This document shows, in pieces, positions 8,014 through 16,827 of a stretch of 64,000 bases of DNA. Numbering within the stretch: the first letter of the stretch is position 1; every line of letters begins with the position of its first letter. The DNA is from Mesoterricola sediminis (GTDB lineage Bacteria > Acidobacteriota > Holophagae > Holophagales > Holophagaceae): assembly GCF_030295425.1 (NCBI RefSeq), contig NZ_AP027081.1, forward strand, positions 992,001-1,056,000. Reading direction: 5' to 3'. The notes under the pieces were generated by a model. It was not told the origin of the DNA and ran no database searches. It saw only the letters and a list, made by a program, of their open reading frames with translations. The position numbers were made by a program, and so were the translations under genes.

Positions 8014-8976
8014 ATGACCCCAGGCCAGCCCGTCCCGCCCTCCTCTCCGGCCCCCCTGGGGCCCGTGCTGGATTCCCTCTGTTCGGCGGGCATGGGCTGG
8101 GAGGGCGCCCACTCCAGGCCGACCCTGCGCCGGGAGTTCCCCTCCCGCCAGGCCGTGGCGGACCTGGTGGAGGATCTGCGGTCGGTGCTCTTCCCCGGAT
8201 TCTTCGGGCCCTCGGAGCTCACGGCCGAGACCCTGCGCTTCCACACGGGCGCGACCCTCGACCGGATCCTCCTGGCGCTGCGGGAGCAGGTGAAGCGCGG
8301 CATGGGCGCGGTCTGCGCCTCGGGCGAGGACGTTCCGGCCTGCCGGGAGCGGGCCCAGGCCGCGGCCGAGGCGTTCCTGGCGCGCCTGCCCGAGGTCCGC
8401 CGCAAGCTCGGCACCGACGTCGAGGCGGCCTACAACGGCGACCCCGCCCTCACCAACCCCGACGAGGCGATCTTCTGCTACCCGGGGATCCTGGCCATCA
8501 CGAGCCAGCGGCTCGCCCACGAGCTCCACGTGCTGGGCGTGCCCCTCATCCCCCGCATGATCACCGAGCACGCCCACAGCGTCACCGGCATCGACATCCA
8601 CCCCGGGGCCCGGATCGGGGAGGGCTTCTTCATCGACCACGGCACCGGCGTCGTCATCGGCGAGACGACGATCATCGGCCGCAACGTGCGGATCTACCAG
8701 GGCGTGACCCTCGGCGCCAAGAGCTTCCCCCTGGACGAGCACGGGAACCCCATCAAGGGCGTCGACCGGCACCCCATCGTGGAGGACGACGTCACCATCT
8801 ACTCCAACGCCACCATCCTGGGCCGCATCACCCTGGGCCGGGGCGCCGTCATCGGCGGCAACGTCTGGCTCACCCAGAGCGTGCCCGCCGGCGCCGTGGT
8901 CACCCAGAGCAGCCAGTGGGCCTCCTTCCAGATCCACGGCGTCCAGGAAGGGGAGTGGTCCGCCTGGTCCATCTGA
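8014..8976 (+). CDS. cysE: Serine O-acetyltransferase (CysE/EpsC type)
   Basis: 320-aa protein making O-acetylserine from serine and acetyl-CoA, the first step of cysteine synthesis. The N-terminal ~170 residues are helical. The C-terminal half is a left-handed beta-helix with the family core TEHAHSVTGIDIHPGARIGEGFFIDHGTGVVIGET and QGVTLGAKSF. An insertion, LDEHGNPIKGVDRHP, precedes the last turns, as in the longer plant/EpsC-like enzymes. Start at ATG 8014 behind GAGG; the upstream frame to 7963 has no support. It faces marC tail to tail. Confidence 0.92.
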   Translation: MTPGQPVPPSSPAPLGPVLDSLCSAGMGWEGAHSRPTLRREFPSRQAVADLVEDLRSVLFPGFFGPSELTAETLRFHTGATLDRILLALREQVKRGMGAVCASGEDVPACRERAQAAAEAFLARLPEVRRKLGTDVEAAYNGDPALTNPDEAIFCYPGILAITSQRLAHELHVLGVPLIPRMITEHAHSVTGIDIHPGARIGEGFFIDHGTGVVIGETTIIGRNVRIYQGVTLGAKSFPLDEHGNPIKGVDRHPIVEDDVTIYSNATILGRITLGRGAVIGGNVWLTQSVPAGAVVTQSSQWASFQIHGVQEGEWSAWSI

Positions 8977-8988
8977 AGGGGCGGCCCC

Positions 8989-9660
8989 TCAGGAGCGCGC
9001 CTCCGCCCCGGCCGGGTGCGCGGACCGGATGTCGGCGGCCACCTCCTTGACGCCGTTGATGAGGAACTGCATCGCCACGGCCGCGAGGATGAGGCCCATG
9101 AGCTTGGTGACGATGCGGGTGCCGGTGCCCCCGAGCCGGGCCGTGATCCGCCGGGACTGGAGCATGAAGACGTGGATGATGAAGCCGTTCAGGAGGATCA
9201 CGGCCAGGATGGCCAGGACCTCGGAGAGGCTCAGGCCCGCCACCAGGCCCATCACCGTGGACAGGGTCCCCGGGCCGGCCAGCATGGGGATGCCCAGGGG
9301 GATGATGGCCAGATCGGTGCGGCCCGCGGCCTCCTGGCTGGAATCCGTGAGGTGGGGGTCCTCCCCGTAGAGCATCCGGAAGGCCGAGACCGCCACGACG
9401 ATGCCGCCCACGAAGCGCATGGCCAGGGCCGTGAACCCGAAGAAGCTGAAGATGAGCCGGCCCAGGAGGGCGAAGCCCAGCATGGCGACCGTGGCGGTGA
9501 AGCTGGCGCGGAACGCCGCCTGGCGGAACCGGGGCCGGTCCATCCCGGCCGTCATGCCGGAGAAGATCACCGAGGCGCTCGGGGGGTTGATCACCGAGAA
9601 CAGGGAGGTGAAGGCGCCCAGGAGGAAGGCCCAGGTGGGGAAGGGGCGGAGGTGCAGCAT
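8989..9660 (-). CDS. MarC/UPF0056 family inner-membrane protein
   Basis: 223 aa with about six hydrophobic segments. SLFSVINPPSASVIF at the start and IIPLGIPMLAGPGTLSTVMGL in the middle are typical of the MarC family. E. coli MarC was once linked to antibiotic resistance, but its function is unproven, so no substrate is assigned. The ATG is only six bases downstream of a TATACT box, which suggests a leaderless mRNA. Confidence 0.88.
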   Translation of the reverse strand: MLHLRPFPTWAFLLGAFTSLFSVINPPSASVIFSGMTAGMDRPRFRQAAFRASFTATVAMLGFALLGRLIFSFFGFTALAMRFVGGIVVAVSAFRMLYGEDPHLTDSSQEAAGRTDLAIIPLGIPMLAGPGTLSTVMGLVAGLSLSEVLAILAVILLNGFIIHVFMLQSRRITARLGGTGTRIVTKLMGLILAAVAMQFLINGVKEVAADIRSAHPAGAEARS

Positions 9661-9666
9661 GCCCCG

Positions 9667-9672
9667 AGTATA
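9667..9672 (-). promoter_or_regulatory. -10 box giving a probable leaderless marC mRNA
   Basis: TATACT on the minus strand ends six bases before the marC ATG (9658-9660), so transcription would begin at or next to the A of the start codon. No convincing -35 is visible. Confidence 0.4.
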
Positions 9673-9733
9673 GGCGGGGCCGGAAGGGGGCGGCGGGAGT
9701 TCGCCTGCCTGGGTGCCTTCCTCCGTACGCGGC

Positions 9734-9764
9734 GGGGCCCCGGACGGTGGGCGTCCGGGGCCCC
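9734..9764 (-). terminator. Perfect 13-bp hairpin after tRNA-Thr
   Basis: GGGGCCCCGGACG and its exact complement CGTCCGGGGCCCC enclose a 5-nt loop, four bases beyond the tRNA 3' end on the minus strand. No T-run follows, so it may be a stability or processing structure as well as a terminator. It also lies between the tRNA and marC, which run the same way. Confidence 0.6.
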
Positions 9765-9768
9765 GAAC

Positions 9769-9843
<75 letters not shown>

Positions 9844-9977
9844 TGGGTCCTGGCGACAGGAACCTCCAGCCTAGCCGGTCCCGGGGGCCCAGGGCAAGCG
9901 GGCAATTGGTCCGCGCGCGGGGGAGCCACCGGTGCTAGGCTTCACCTGTCCAGTTCTTTCAGAGGGAGGTCTCCGCG

Positions 9978-11306
9978 ATGGTCGCTTCCAGCAAGAAGGT
10001 GTTCGTACTCGACACCAATGTCCTCCTCCACGATCCGTCGGCCATCTTCCATTTCCAGGAACATGAGGTCGTCATTCCGATCGTGGTGATCGAGGAGATC
10101 GACACCTTCAAGAAGGACCAGACCGAGATCGGCCGGAACGCCCGCAATGTCAGCCGCCAGCTGGACAAGCTCCGCTCCCAGGGCAACCTGAGCGCGGGGG
10201 TGCCCCTGGAGGCCGGCGGCTCCCTCAAGGTGGACGTGGCCCATCACGTCCAGGACATCTCCTTCTCCTCCCTGGACAAGCACAAGGCGGACAACCAAAT
10301 CCTCGGCTGCTGCATGGACCTGCTCAAGACCCGCAAGGAGCGGGTGGTCCTGGTCACCAAGGACACCAACCTGCGCATCAAGGCCGACGCCCTGGGCATG
10401 AGCGCCGAGGACTACACCACCGACCGGGTGGCCATGGACGTCCTCTACACGGGCACGGCCACCTGGACCGTGGACCCGGTGAAGCTGGACATGCTCTTCG
10501 ACGGGGGCCTGCTCCCGGACGAGGCCGATCCCCTCCTCCCCAACCAGTTCGTCACCCTGGTGGACGCCACCAACGACACCCACACCGCCGTGGGCCGCTT
10601 CACGGCCTCCGACGGCCGGATCCATCCCCTGAAGCGCCTGGAGGCGCCCCCCTGGGGGGTCAAGCCCCGCAACCGGGAGCAGCAGTTCGCCCTGGAGCTC
10701 CTGCTGGACGACAGCGTCCAGGTGGTGACCCTCATGGGCAAGGCCGGCACGGGCAAGACCCTGCTGGCCATCGCCGCGGGGCTCCAGCAGGTGGTGGACG
10801 ACGAGCGCTACAACAAGCTCCTGGTGAGCCGGCCCGTCATGCCCCTGGGCCGCGACCTGGGCTTCCTGCCCGGGGACGTCAACGAGAAGCTCCGGCCCTA
10901 CATGCAGCCCATCTACGACAACCTGGACTTCATCGTGGCCGCCAACATGGAGCAGCGGCGCCGCTCCTCCATGACGCCCGCCCAGCTGGAGGAGGGCGGC
11001 TACATGAGCGTCGAGCCCCTCACCTACATCCGCGGCCGGTCCATCCCCAACCAGTACATCATCGTGGACGAGGCCCAGAACCTCACCCCCCACGAGGTGA
11101 AGACGATCCTCACCCGCGCCGGCGACGGCACCAAGATGGTCTTCACCGGGGACCCCTTCCAGATCGACAACCCCTACGTGGATGCCTCCAGCAACGGCCT
11201 CAGCTACCTGGCGGAGCACTTCAAGCACCAGGACCTGAGCGGACACGTGACCCTGGTGAAGGGGGAACGCAGCAGAATGGCCGAATTGGCCAGCAACCTT
11301 CTCTAG
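9978..11306 (+). CDS. PIN domain-PhoH family ATPase
   Basis: 442 aa. Residues 1-140 are a PIN-type nuclease domain (VFVLDTNVLLHDP, then VIEEIDTFK, LVTKDTNLRIKA). Residues about 220-442 are the PhoH ATPase with Walker A LMGKAGTGKTLLA, Walker B YIIVDEAQNLTPHE and the motif MVFTGDPFQID. PIN-PhoH fusions are thought to be ATP-driven RNA-unwinding ribonucleases. GGGAGG precedes the ATG by ten bases. The small membrane protein downstream follows after 9 bp, probably co-transcribed. Confidence 0.9.
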   Translation: MVASSKKVFVLDTNVLLHDPSAIFHFQEHEVVIPIVVIEEIDTFKKDQTEIGRNARNVSRQLDKLRSQGNLSAGVPLEAGGSLKVDVAHHVQDISFSSLDKHKADNQILGCCMDLLKTRKERVVLVTKDTNLRIKADALGMSAEDYTTDRVAMDVLYTGTATWTVDPVKLDMLFDGGLLPDEADPLLPNQFVTLVDATNDTHTAVGRFTASDGRIHPLKRLEAPPWGVKPRNREQQFALELLLDDSVQVVTLMGKAGTGKTLLAIAAGLQQVVDDERYNKLLVSRPVMPLGRDLGFLPGDVNEKLRPYMQPIYDNLDFIVAANMEQRRRSSMTPAQLEEGGYMSVEPLTYIRGRSIPNQYIIVDEAQNLTPHEVKTILTRAGDGTKMVFTGDPFQIDNPYVDASSNGLSYLAEHFKHQDLSGHVTLVKGERSRMAELASNLL

Positions 11307-11315
11307 GAGGCCACC

Positions 11316-11822
11316 GTGGTCGCCGACGCCTCCTGGGACCAGCCCCTTCCCCCCCCCCGGAAGAAGGGCCTTTCCATCTTCGGGAAAGTGGCCATCGGGT
11401 GCGGGGGCGCCTTCCTCTGCTTCCTCCTCGCCATCGGGGCCCTCGTCTGGGTCGTCGTCTCCAAGGCGACCGGGGTCCTGGACCGGGGCTGGACGGAGGT
11501 CCGGGCCCGGGTGGAGAGCCTGCGCACCGATGACGGGGCCCGGCGCCTCTACCGGGAGAACCCGGGCCTGGCCCAGGCCTACCCCACCGAGGCCGATTTC
11601 CTGAAGGCCTGCGCCGAGTGGCGGCCGCGGCTGGGGCACATCCCCGAGAAGCGGCCGGAGCTGCTGGACCTCGCCAAGGGGAAGGGGCCGGGGGGCGTCA
11701 GCCTCCGGAGCCGGGAGGTGGACGGCAGGCAGCTCCTCACCATCCGCATGCGCATGGACACCGGCGCCAGGCTGGTCGTGGACCTGGAGGACGACAAGCT
11801 CACCGACATCCAGGTGGAGTGA
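11316..11822 (+). CDS. Hypothetical single-pass membrane protein
   Basis: 168 aa, GTG start with TAGGAGG five bases upstream. A basic, proline-rich N-terminus (PPPRKKG) precedes one strong transmembrane helix (about residues 22-50, GKVAIGCGGAFLCFLLAIGA...). The remaining ~115 residues are a soluble mixed alpha/beta domain that I do not recognise. It would sit outside the cytoplasm by the positive-inside rule. Nine bases separate it from phoH. Confidence 0.65.
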   Translation: MVADASWDQPLPPPRKKGLSIFGKVAIGCGGAFLCFLLAIGALVWVVVSKATGVLDRGWTEVRARVESLRTDDGARRLYRENPGLAQAYPTEADFLKACAEWRPRLGHIPEKRPELLDLAKGKGPGGVSLRSREVDGRQLLTIRMRMDTGARLVVDLEDDKLTDIQVE

Positions 11823-11879
11823 GGCACATCCTGCCCGCGCCCTCTGGTTAAAAGCGTTCGATTGAGCCAATATGGCTGC

Positions 11880-13073
11880 ATGGTCAATGCTTCTCCCCAG
11901 GACGCCCTGGAACTGCTCAAGAAAGGCACGGTGACGTGCCACACGGAGGACCTCCTCCTCACCAAGCTGAAGTCCGGCAAGCCCATGCGGGTCAAGGCCG
12001 GTTTCGACCCGACGGCCCCCGACCTGCACCTCGGCCACGGGGTGCTGCTCCGCAAGATGGCCCAGTTCCAGGAACTCGGGCACACGGTGGTCTTCCTCAT
12101 CGGCGACTTCACCGGGCTCATCGGGGACCCCACGGGCAAGAAGGCCACCCGGCCCCCCCTCACCCGGGACGAGGTGCTGGCCAATGCCGAGACCTACAAG
12201 AACCAGGTGTTCCGGATCCTGGACCCGGCGCGCACGGAGATCCGCTTCAACAGCGAATGGATGGGCCCCTTCCGCGGGGAGGACTGGATCCGCCTCACGA
12301 GCCGCTTCACCCTGGCCCAGATGCTGGAGCGCAACGACTTCCAGAAGCGCATGGGCGCCAACGAGCCCATCGCCTTCCACGAGCTGCTCTACCCCATGGT
12401 GCAGGCCTACGACTCCGTCGCCCTGAAGGCCGACGTGGAGCTGGGGGGCAACGACCAGCTCTTCAACCTCATGCGCGGCCGGGACCTCATGGCGGCCACC
12501 GGCATGACCCCCCAGGTCGTCCTCACCGTGCCCCTCCTGCTGGGCCTGGACGGCGTGGAGAAGATGTCCAAGTCCCTGGGCAACTACGTCGGGTTCTTCG
12601 AAGACGCCGACACCCAGTTCGGCAAGGTCATGAGCATCACCGACGAGAACATGTGGAGCTGGTGGCTCCTGCTCACCGACCTGCTGCCCCGCGAGATCGA
12701 GGCCCTGAAGGCCGGCCATCCCATGGACGCCAAGAAGGGGCTGGCCCGGGAGATCGTCGCCCAGTTCCACGGCCAGGCCGCGGCCCGCGAGGCCGAGGAG
12801 CGGTGGATCCGGCGCTTCTCCGAGCGCAAGACCGAGGACGCCCCCGAGGTGGAGGTGGCGCCGACGGCCGGGCCCGAGTCCCTCGCCAAGCTCCTGGTGG
12901 AGCGGGGCATGGCCGGCTCCCGCAAGGAGGCCGAGCGGCTCATCCAGCAGGGCGCCGTCAGCCTTGACGGGGCCAAGGCCGCCGAGCCCCGCATGACCGT
13001 GGAGCTCCGGCCCGGCGACAGCGTGCTGGTGAAGGCCGGCAAACTGAAACTTCAGAGGTGGGTGGTGCGATGA
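11880..13073 (+). CDS. tyrS: Tyrosyl-tRNA synthetase
   Basis: 397-aa class I aminoacyl-tRNA synthetase. The HIGH-type motif is APDLHLGHGVLLRKM near residue 50 and the KMSKS loop is GVEKMSKSLGNYVG near 230. GGNDQLFN of the tyrosine pocket is visible, and an S4 RNA-binding domain forms the C-terminus (SLAKLLVERGMAGSRKEAERL). The length and KMSKS context fit the TyrZ-like branch. ATG 11880 is taken; a TTG at 11862 is possible. Its TGA overlaps the next gene's ATG by 4 bp. Confidence 0.95.
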   Translation: MVNASPQDALELLKKGTVTCHTEDLLLTKLKSGKPMRVKAGFDPTAPDLHLGHGVLLRKMAQFQELGHTVVFLIGDFTGLIGDPTGKKATRPPLTRDEVLANAETYKNQVFRILDPARTEIRFNSEWMGPFRGEDWIRLTSRFTLAQMLERNDFQKRMGANEPIAFHELLYPMVQAYDSVALKADVELGGNDQLFNLMRGRDLMAATGMTPQVVLTVPLLLGLDGVEKMSKSLGNYVGFFEDADTQFGKVMSITDENMWSWWLLLTDLLPREIEALKAGHPMDAKKGLAREIVAQFHGQAAAREAEERWIRRFSERKTEDAPEVEVAPTAGPESLAKLLVERGMAGSRKEAERLIQQGAVSLDGAKAAEPRMTVELRPGDSVLVKAGKLKLQRWVVR

Positions 13074-15004
13074 GCCTGCTGGCCCTCCAGGATCTTTTCC
13101 GCCGTTACCGGGACCGGAGCACGGGGGTCTGGAAACTGGGCCAGGAACCAAGCCGCACCATCTATTTCGACTACGGCGACACCGTCTTCGCCTCCAGCAC
13201 CCACCTCCAGGACCGGCTGACCACCATCCTGGTGGAGCGGGGCCGGGTCACCCAGGCGCAGATGGACTATGCCCTGACCAACCTCAAGCCCGGCATCAGC
13301 ATCGGCAAGAACCTCATCGAGATGGGCTTCATCACCCAGCGGGACCTGCTGGACGTGGCCAAGATCCAGGTGGAGCGCATCATCCTGGGGGCCATGGGCC
13401 AGCCGGACGTCATGCCGGTCTTCGAGACCCGCGAGCTGGACGCCAACGTGGTCCGCCTCCCCCTGTCCACCCCCCAGCTGCTGCTGGCCGGCATCCTGGG
13501 CATCCAGGACCGGGAGTGGCTGCTGGAGCTGCTGGGCCCCCTCAACCAGGTGGTGGTCCTCCAGGGCCGGAGCCTCCAGGACCTGAGCCTGCCCCCGGAC
13601 CTGGCCAAGCTCTCGCCCCTCCTGGACGGCACCCACACCCTGCTGGAGCTGAGCCGCGAGGCCGCGGCCGAGCCCATGCGCGTGGGGGCCTTCGCCCTCT
13701 TCCTCCGGGAGATGGGCTGGGCCCGGCTCCACGAGATGCCGCCCCTGGACCGCCAGGCCCTGGACCTGGCCCTGACGCCCGAGCCCGAGCCCCTGTCGGC
13801 GCCGCTGCCCGATCCGCCCCTGGATCCCACCCCCCAGCCCAGCCTGTTCGAGAGCATCCAGGAGGCCGCACGACCGACCACCAACCTGGAACACCTCTCC
13901 CTGGCCCTGGACGAGGAGGTCCCGCCCGCCCCGCCCGGGCTCGCGGGCCTGGACGCCCTGCCCGACCTGGAAGAGGCCGAGCCGGAGCCCTCGCCGGAGC
14001 CGCCGTCCGCGCCGGCCCCCGAACCCCTCTACCTCCCCGACGAGGTGCAGGTTCCCGGGTTCCAGGACGCCGAGCCGACCATCCGGGTGGAATCCGGCCA
14101 TGCCCAGGTGCCGACCCCTTCGGTCGAACTGCCGCCCCTCCCCGAGGACGCGCTGGAGCTCACCGCGCCGCCCGTGACCCTCGCGGCGCCCCCGGACCCG
14201 ACGGCGGAGCCGGACCGTGAACCCGCCGGCGAAACCCCGGCGCCCCCCGAGGAGCCCGAAGCCCCCCGGAGCGGCGCCCGGCTCTACGCCCTGGTGGGGA
14301 TCGGCCTTGCCGTGCTGCTCCTCGTCGGCGCCTTCTGGGTGCGCCGCCGCCGCCATCCCGCCCCCAAGCCGCTCCCCGGCGCCCCCGTCCAGCCCGCCCC
14401 GGAGGTGAAGGGGCCAGCCGGACCGACCATCGCCGTGCCCCCCGCCCAGGAGACGCCCGCGCAGGAGGCCCCGGCGGCGGAACCCGCCGCCGCCGAAGCG
14501 TCCCCGGCCTCGGAGGCGCCGAAGGCGAAGGAGGCGCCCAAGGGTGAGGAGACCCCGAAGGCGAAGGAGGCGCCCAGGGGCAAGGAGGCCCCGAAGGCGA
14601 AGGAGGAGCCCAAGGGCAAGGGGGCCGCGCCGGAAACGGGGAAGGCGGCCACCGTGGCCGAGCGCCTCGAAGCCCTCCGCCGGGGTGATCTGGGCAAGGC
14701 CGTGGCCCAGGGCCAGCAGCGGGTGAAGGGAACGCCGGGTGGGCACTGGGCCCTGCGCCTGGAGATCGCGTGCCAGGGCGACACCATCCGGCACGTGGCC
14801 GACCTCTTCAAGGACGGCAAGCCGGACCTGTTCCTGATGCCCATGACCCTCCGGGACGGCCGGGCCTGCTACCAGGTGCTCTACGGGGACTTCCCGAGCC
14901 GGGAGGCCGCCGAGAAGGAAATCCGGCGCCTGCCGCCCACCTTCAGCGCCGACAAGAACCGGCCCAAGGCCTTCAAGTACGCCGAGATCCCCGCGAAGCA
15001 ATAA
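13070..15004 (+). CDS. DUF4388/GspE-N-like protein with central TM and SPOR-like C-terminus
   Basis: 644 aa. Residues 1-230 resemble the DUF4388 (PatA N-terminal) fold: GVWKLGQEPSRTIYFDYGDTVFASS, then a MshEN-like helical stretch (LTTILVERGRVTQAQMDYAL, IGKNLIEMGFITQRDLLD). An acidic Pro/Glu-rich linker (about 235-400) leads to one TM helix (404-424), an Ala/Glu/Lys repeat stretch (about 484-521) and a C-terminal ~100 aa module with the look of a SPOR domain (YQVLYGDFPSREAAEKEIRRLP). If SPOR is right, the tail binds denuded glycan at the septum. ATG overlaps the tyrS stop; the next gene is RlpA, also SPOR-bearing. Confidence 0.7.
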   Translation: MSLLALQDLFRRYRDRSTGVWKLGQEPSRTIYFDYGDTVFASSTHLQDRLTTILVERGRVTQAQMDYALTNLKPGISIGKNLIEMGFITQRDLLDVAKIQVERIILGAMGQPDVMPVFETRELDANVVRLPLSTPQLLLAGILGIQDREWLLELLGPLNQVVVLQGRSLQDLSLPPDLAKLSPLLDGTHTLLELSREAAAEPMRVGAFALFLREMGWARLHEMPPLDRQALDLALTPEPEPLSAPLPDPPLDPTPQPSLFESIQEAARPTTNLEHLSLALDEEVPPAPPGLAGLDALPDLEEAEPEPSPEPPSAPAPEPLYLPDEVQVPGFQDAEPTIRVESGHAQVPTPSVELPPLPEDALELTAPPVTLAAPPDPTAEPDREPAGETPAPPEEPEAPRSGARLYALVGIGLAVLLLVGAFWVRRRRHPAPKPLPGAPVQPAPEVKGPAGPTIAVPPAQETPAQEAPAAEPAAAEASPASEAPKAKEAPKGEETPKAKEAPRGKEAPKAKEEPKGKGAAPETGKAATVAERLEALRRGDLGKAVAQGQQRVKGTPGGHWALRLEIACQGDTIRHVADLFKDGKPDLFLMPMTLRDGRACYQVLYGDFPSREAAEKEIRRLPPTFSADKNRPKAFKYAEIPAKQ

Positions 15005-15051
15005 AGAATTTACTCCAGTATATTAAGCCTCATACTGCAACAAGGGCCCGA

Positions 15052-15116
15052 ATTTGTAAAATGACGGATGCCTCGGCGCGGGTGTCCATTTACAAATGGT
15101 GGATTTTGGTTATTAT
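15052..15116 (+). promoter_or_regulatory. rlpA promoter with flanking 9-bp inverted repeat
   Basis: TTTACA (15089-15094), a 16-bp spacer and TATTAT (15111-15116) form a good promoter 45 bp before the RlpA start. The -35 is the right half of a perfect inverted repeat: ATTTGTAAA at 15052-15060 and TTTACAAAT at 15089-15097. The whole 15005-15160 spacer is unusually AT-rich for this genome. Confidence 0.5.
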
Positions 15117-15160
15117 GGAGGACTGGGTTATTCGACAACCCAAGATCTTTCCGGAGAACC

Positions 15161-16021
15161 ATGGATTTCAACGTGCTGTCCACCCAGAACTGGAGCAGGG
15201 CTTTCAACGTTTGGATCGAAGACATCCAAGTTGTCTGCCACCCCGTGGTGGCCGCGCCGCAGGACATCCAGCACAGCCTCCTCCGGAAGATCCGGACCCT
15301 GGTGCGCTACCCCTCCCTGGTCGTGATGCTGTTCTTCACCCTGCACTGCACCCGGCCCCAGGCCGTGCCCGTCACGCCCCTGAGCGAGCCGGCCGAGCCG
15401 ACGGAGGATAGCAAGGAGCCGGTGGGCGGCCAGGTCTACGCCGAGACGGGCGAGGCCAGCTGGTACGGCGGCGCCGACGGCTTCGCCGGGCGGGAGACCG
15501 CCAGCGGCGAGCCCTTCAACCCCCAGGAACTCACCTGCGCCCACCGCACCCTCCCCTTCGGGACCCGGGTGGAGGTGCGCAGCCTCGCCACCAACCGCAA
15601 GGTCATCCTCCGGGTCAACGACCGGGGCCCCTTCGTCAAGGGCCGCATGCTGGACGTCAGCGAGAAGGCCGCCCACGCCCTGGGCATGCAGGGGGTGGGG
15701 ACCGCCCGGGTGCGGATCAAGTCCGTGGACGCCCAGGGCCGGCCCGCGCCCCTGGACGCCGATGTGCTCCGGGGCAACCCCTACACCATCCAGGTGGCCG
15801 CCCTCCGGGATCCCGGCAACATCCAGCGGCTGAGCCAGGAACTCCTGAAGGTGGTCGGCCCCGTGAACCTGCAGGAGGCCCAGACCAAGGGCGGCGTCAC
15901 CGTGAAGCGGGTCCGGGTGGGGAGCTTCGACCGCCTGGAAGACGCCCAGCGCACCGCCGAGGAGATCGCCCTGCTCCTGAAGGGCCGGGGCCTGGATCCC
16001 TTCATCACCCGGGAACATTGA
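15161..16021 (+). CDS. rlpA: RlpA-family septal ring lytic transglycosylase (DPBB + SPOR)
   Basis: 286 aa. After a hydrophobic segment ending VVMLFFTLHC comes a double-psi beta-barrel (GEASWYGGADGFAGRETASGE, VNDRGPFVKGRMLDVSEKAA) and a C-terminal SPOR domain (PYTIQVAALRDPGNIQRLSQEL). RlpA cleaves glycan strands that lack stem peptides at the division site. The ATG 15161 has CGGAG five bases upstream, giving an unusual ~45-residue N-terminal extension before the hydrophobic segment. A GTG at 15302 would give a normal short signal peptide but has a poorly spaced ribosome site. The Cys is a weak lipobox match (TLHC). Confidence 0.88.
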   Translation: MDFNVLSTQNWSRAFNVWIEDIQVVCHPVVAAPQDIQHSLLRKIRTLVRYPSLVVMLFFTLHCTRPQAVPVTPLSEPAEPTEDSKEPVGGQVYAETGEASWYGGADGFAGRETASGEPFNPQELTCAHRTLPFGTRVEVRSLATNRKVILRVNDRGPFVKGRMLDVSEKAAHALGMQGVGTARVRIKSVDAQGRPAPLDADVLRGNPYTIQVAALRDPGNIQRLSQELLKVVGPVNLQEAQTKGGVTVKRVRVGSFDRLEDAQRTAEEIALLLKGRGLDPFITREH

Positions 16022-16022
16022 C

Positions 16023-16763
16023 GTGCGCGGGGGGGAGGGTCCGGCCCGGGTCTTCCTGGTGATCCCCGCCGGGGGCAGCGGCGCCCGCATGGGCGGCGGC
16101 GTCCCCAAGCAGTTCCGCGACTGGGGGGGTGTCACCCTCCTGGAGGCCACCCTGGCCGCCTTCTTTCAGCCGGGCATGCCCGCCCTGGCGGGGGTGGCCC
16201 TGGCCGTGCCGACCGACCGGCTGGCCGAGGTCCGCGGCTGGCGCCTGCCCGTACCCCTGTGGGTGACGGAGGGCGGCGCCACCCGCCAGGCCTCCGTCGC
16301 CCAGGCCCTCGCCCTGCTGCCGGAGGCCCCGGAGGCCGCCGTCCTCATTCACGACGGGGTCCGCCCCTTCCCGCCCGCGGGCCCGGTGGGGGAGGCCATC
16401 GCCGCCCTGGCCACCTGGGATGGCGCCGTGCTGGGGGAGGCCTCCACGGATACCCTCAAGCGGGTGGATCCGGCGGGCCGCATCCTCGCCACCGAGCCCC
16501 GGGAGGGGATCTTCCGGGCCCAGACCCCCCAGGTCGCTCGTCTGGATACCTGGCGGCGCGCCTTCGCCTGGGCCCGGGAGACGGGCTTCCAGGGCACCGA
16601 CGACGTGAGCCTGCTGGAGGCCCAGGGCCTGCGGGTGTTGCTCGTCCCTTCGCCCTCCACCAACCTCAAATTGACGACCCCGGAGGACTGGGCGCGGTGG
16701 CACCCCGCCGCCACAGCCTGTGGTGGATCGGCCCACACCTCCCGGGCGGGTGGGAAGGCCTAA
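16023..16763 (+). CDS. ispD: 2-C-methyl-D-erythritol 4-phosphate cytidylyltransferase IspD
   Basis: 246 aa. Nucleotide-binding signature VIPAGGSGARMGGGVPKQF at residues 13-31, then VLIHDGVRPFPP, and the C-terminal TDDVSLLEAQGLRVLLVPSPSTNLKLTTPED typical of IspD. It makes CDP-methylerythritol in the MEP isoprenoid pathway. GTG start one base after the rlpA stop. No ispF is fused or adjacent in the window. The last ~20 residues (ACGGSAHTSRAGGKA) go beyond the usual end. Confidence 0.92.
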   Translation: MRGGEGPARVFLVIPAGGSGARMGGGVPKQFRDWGGVTLLEATLAAFFQPGMPALAGVALAVPTDRLAEVRGWRLPVPLWVTEGGATRQASVAQALALLPEAPEAAVLIHDGVRPFPPAGPVGEAIAALATWDGAVLGEASTDTLKRVDPAGRILATEPREGIFRAQTPQVARLDTWRRAFAWARETGFQGTDDVSLLEAQGLRVLLVPSPSTNLKLTTPEDWARWHPAATACGGSAHTSRAGGKA

Positions 16764-16827
16764 TCCTTAGTAGAATCAAGGTCTTGTTGGTTGGCCTGGT
16801 TTTTGCTCATGGAAGAGCGAGGACCGT

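Noticed and set aside
14520-14635. Short tandem repeats with a GAAGGCGAAGGAGGCGCC-like unit
   Set aside because: They encode the Ala/Lys/Glu/Pro linker of the DUF4388-SPOR protein, a common low-complexity spacer, and need no separate explanation.
13052-15001. A 649-codon minus-strand frame opposite the DUF4388 gene
   Set aside because: Gly/Arg/Leu low-complexity shadow; the plus-strand protein has clear domains and an ATGA overlap with tyrS.
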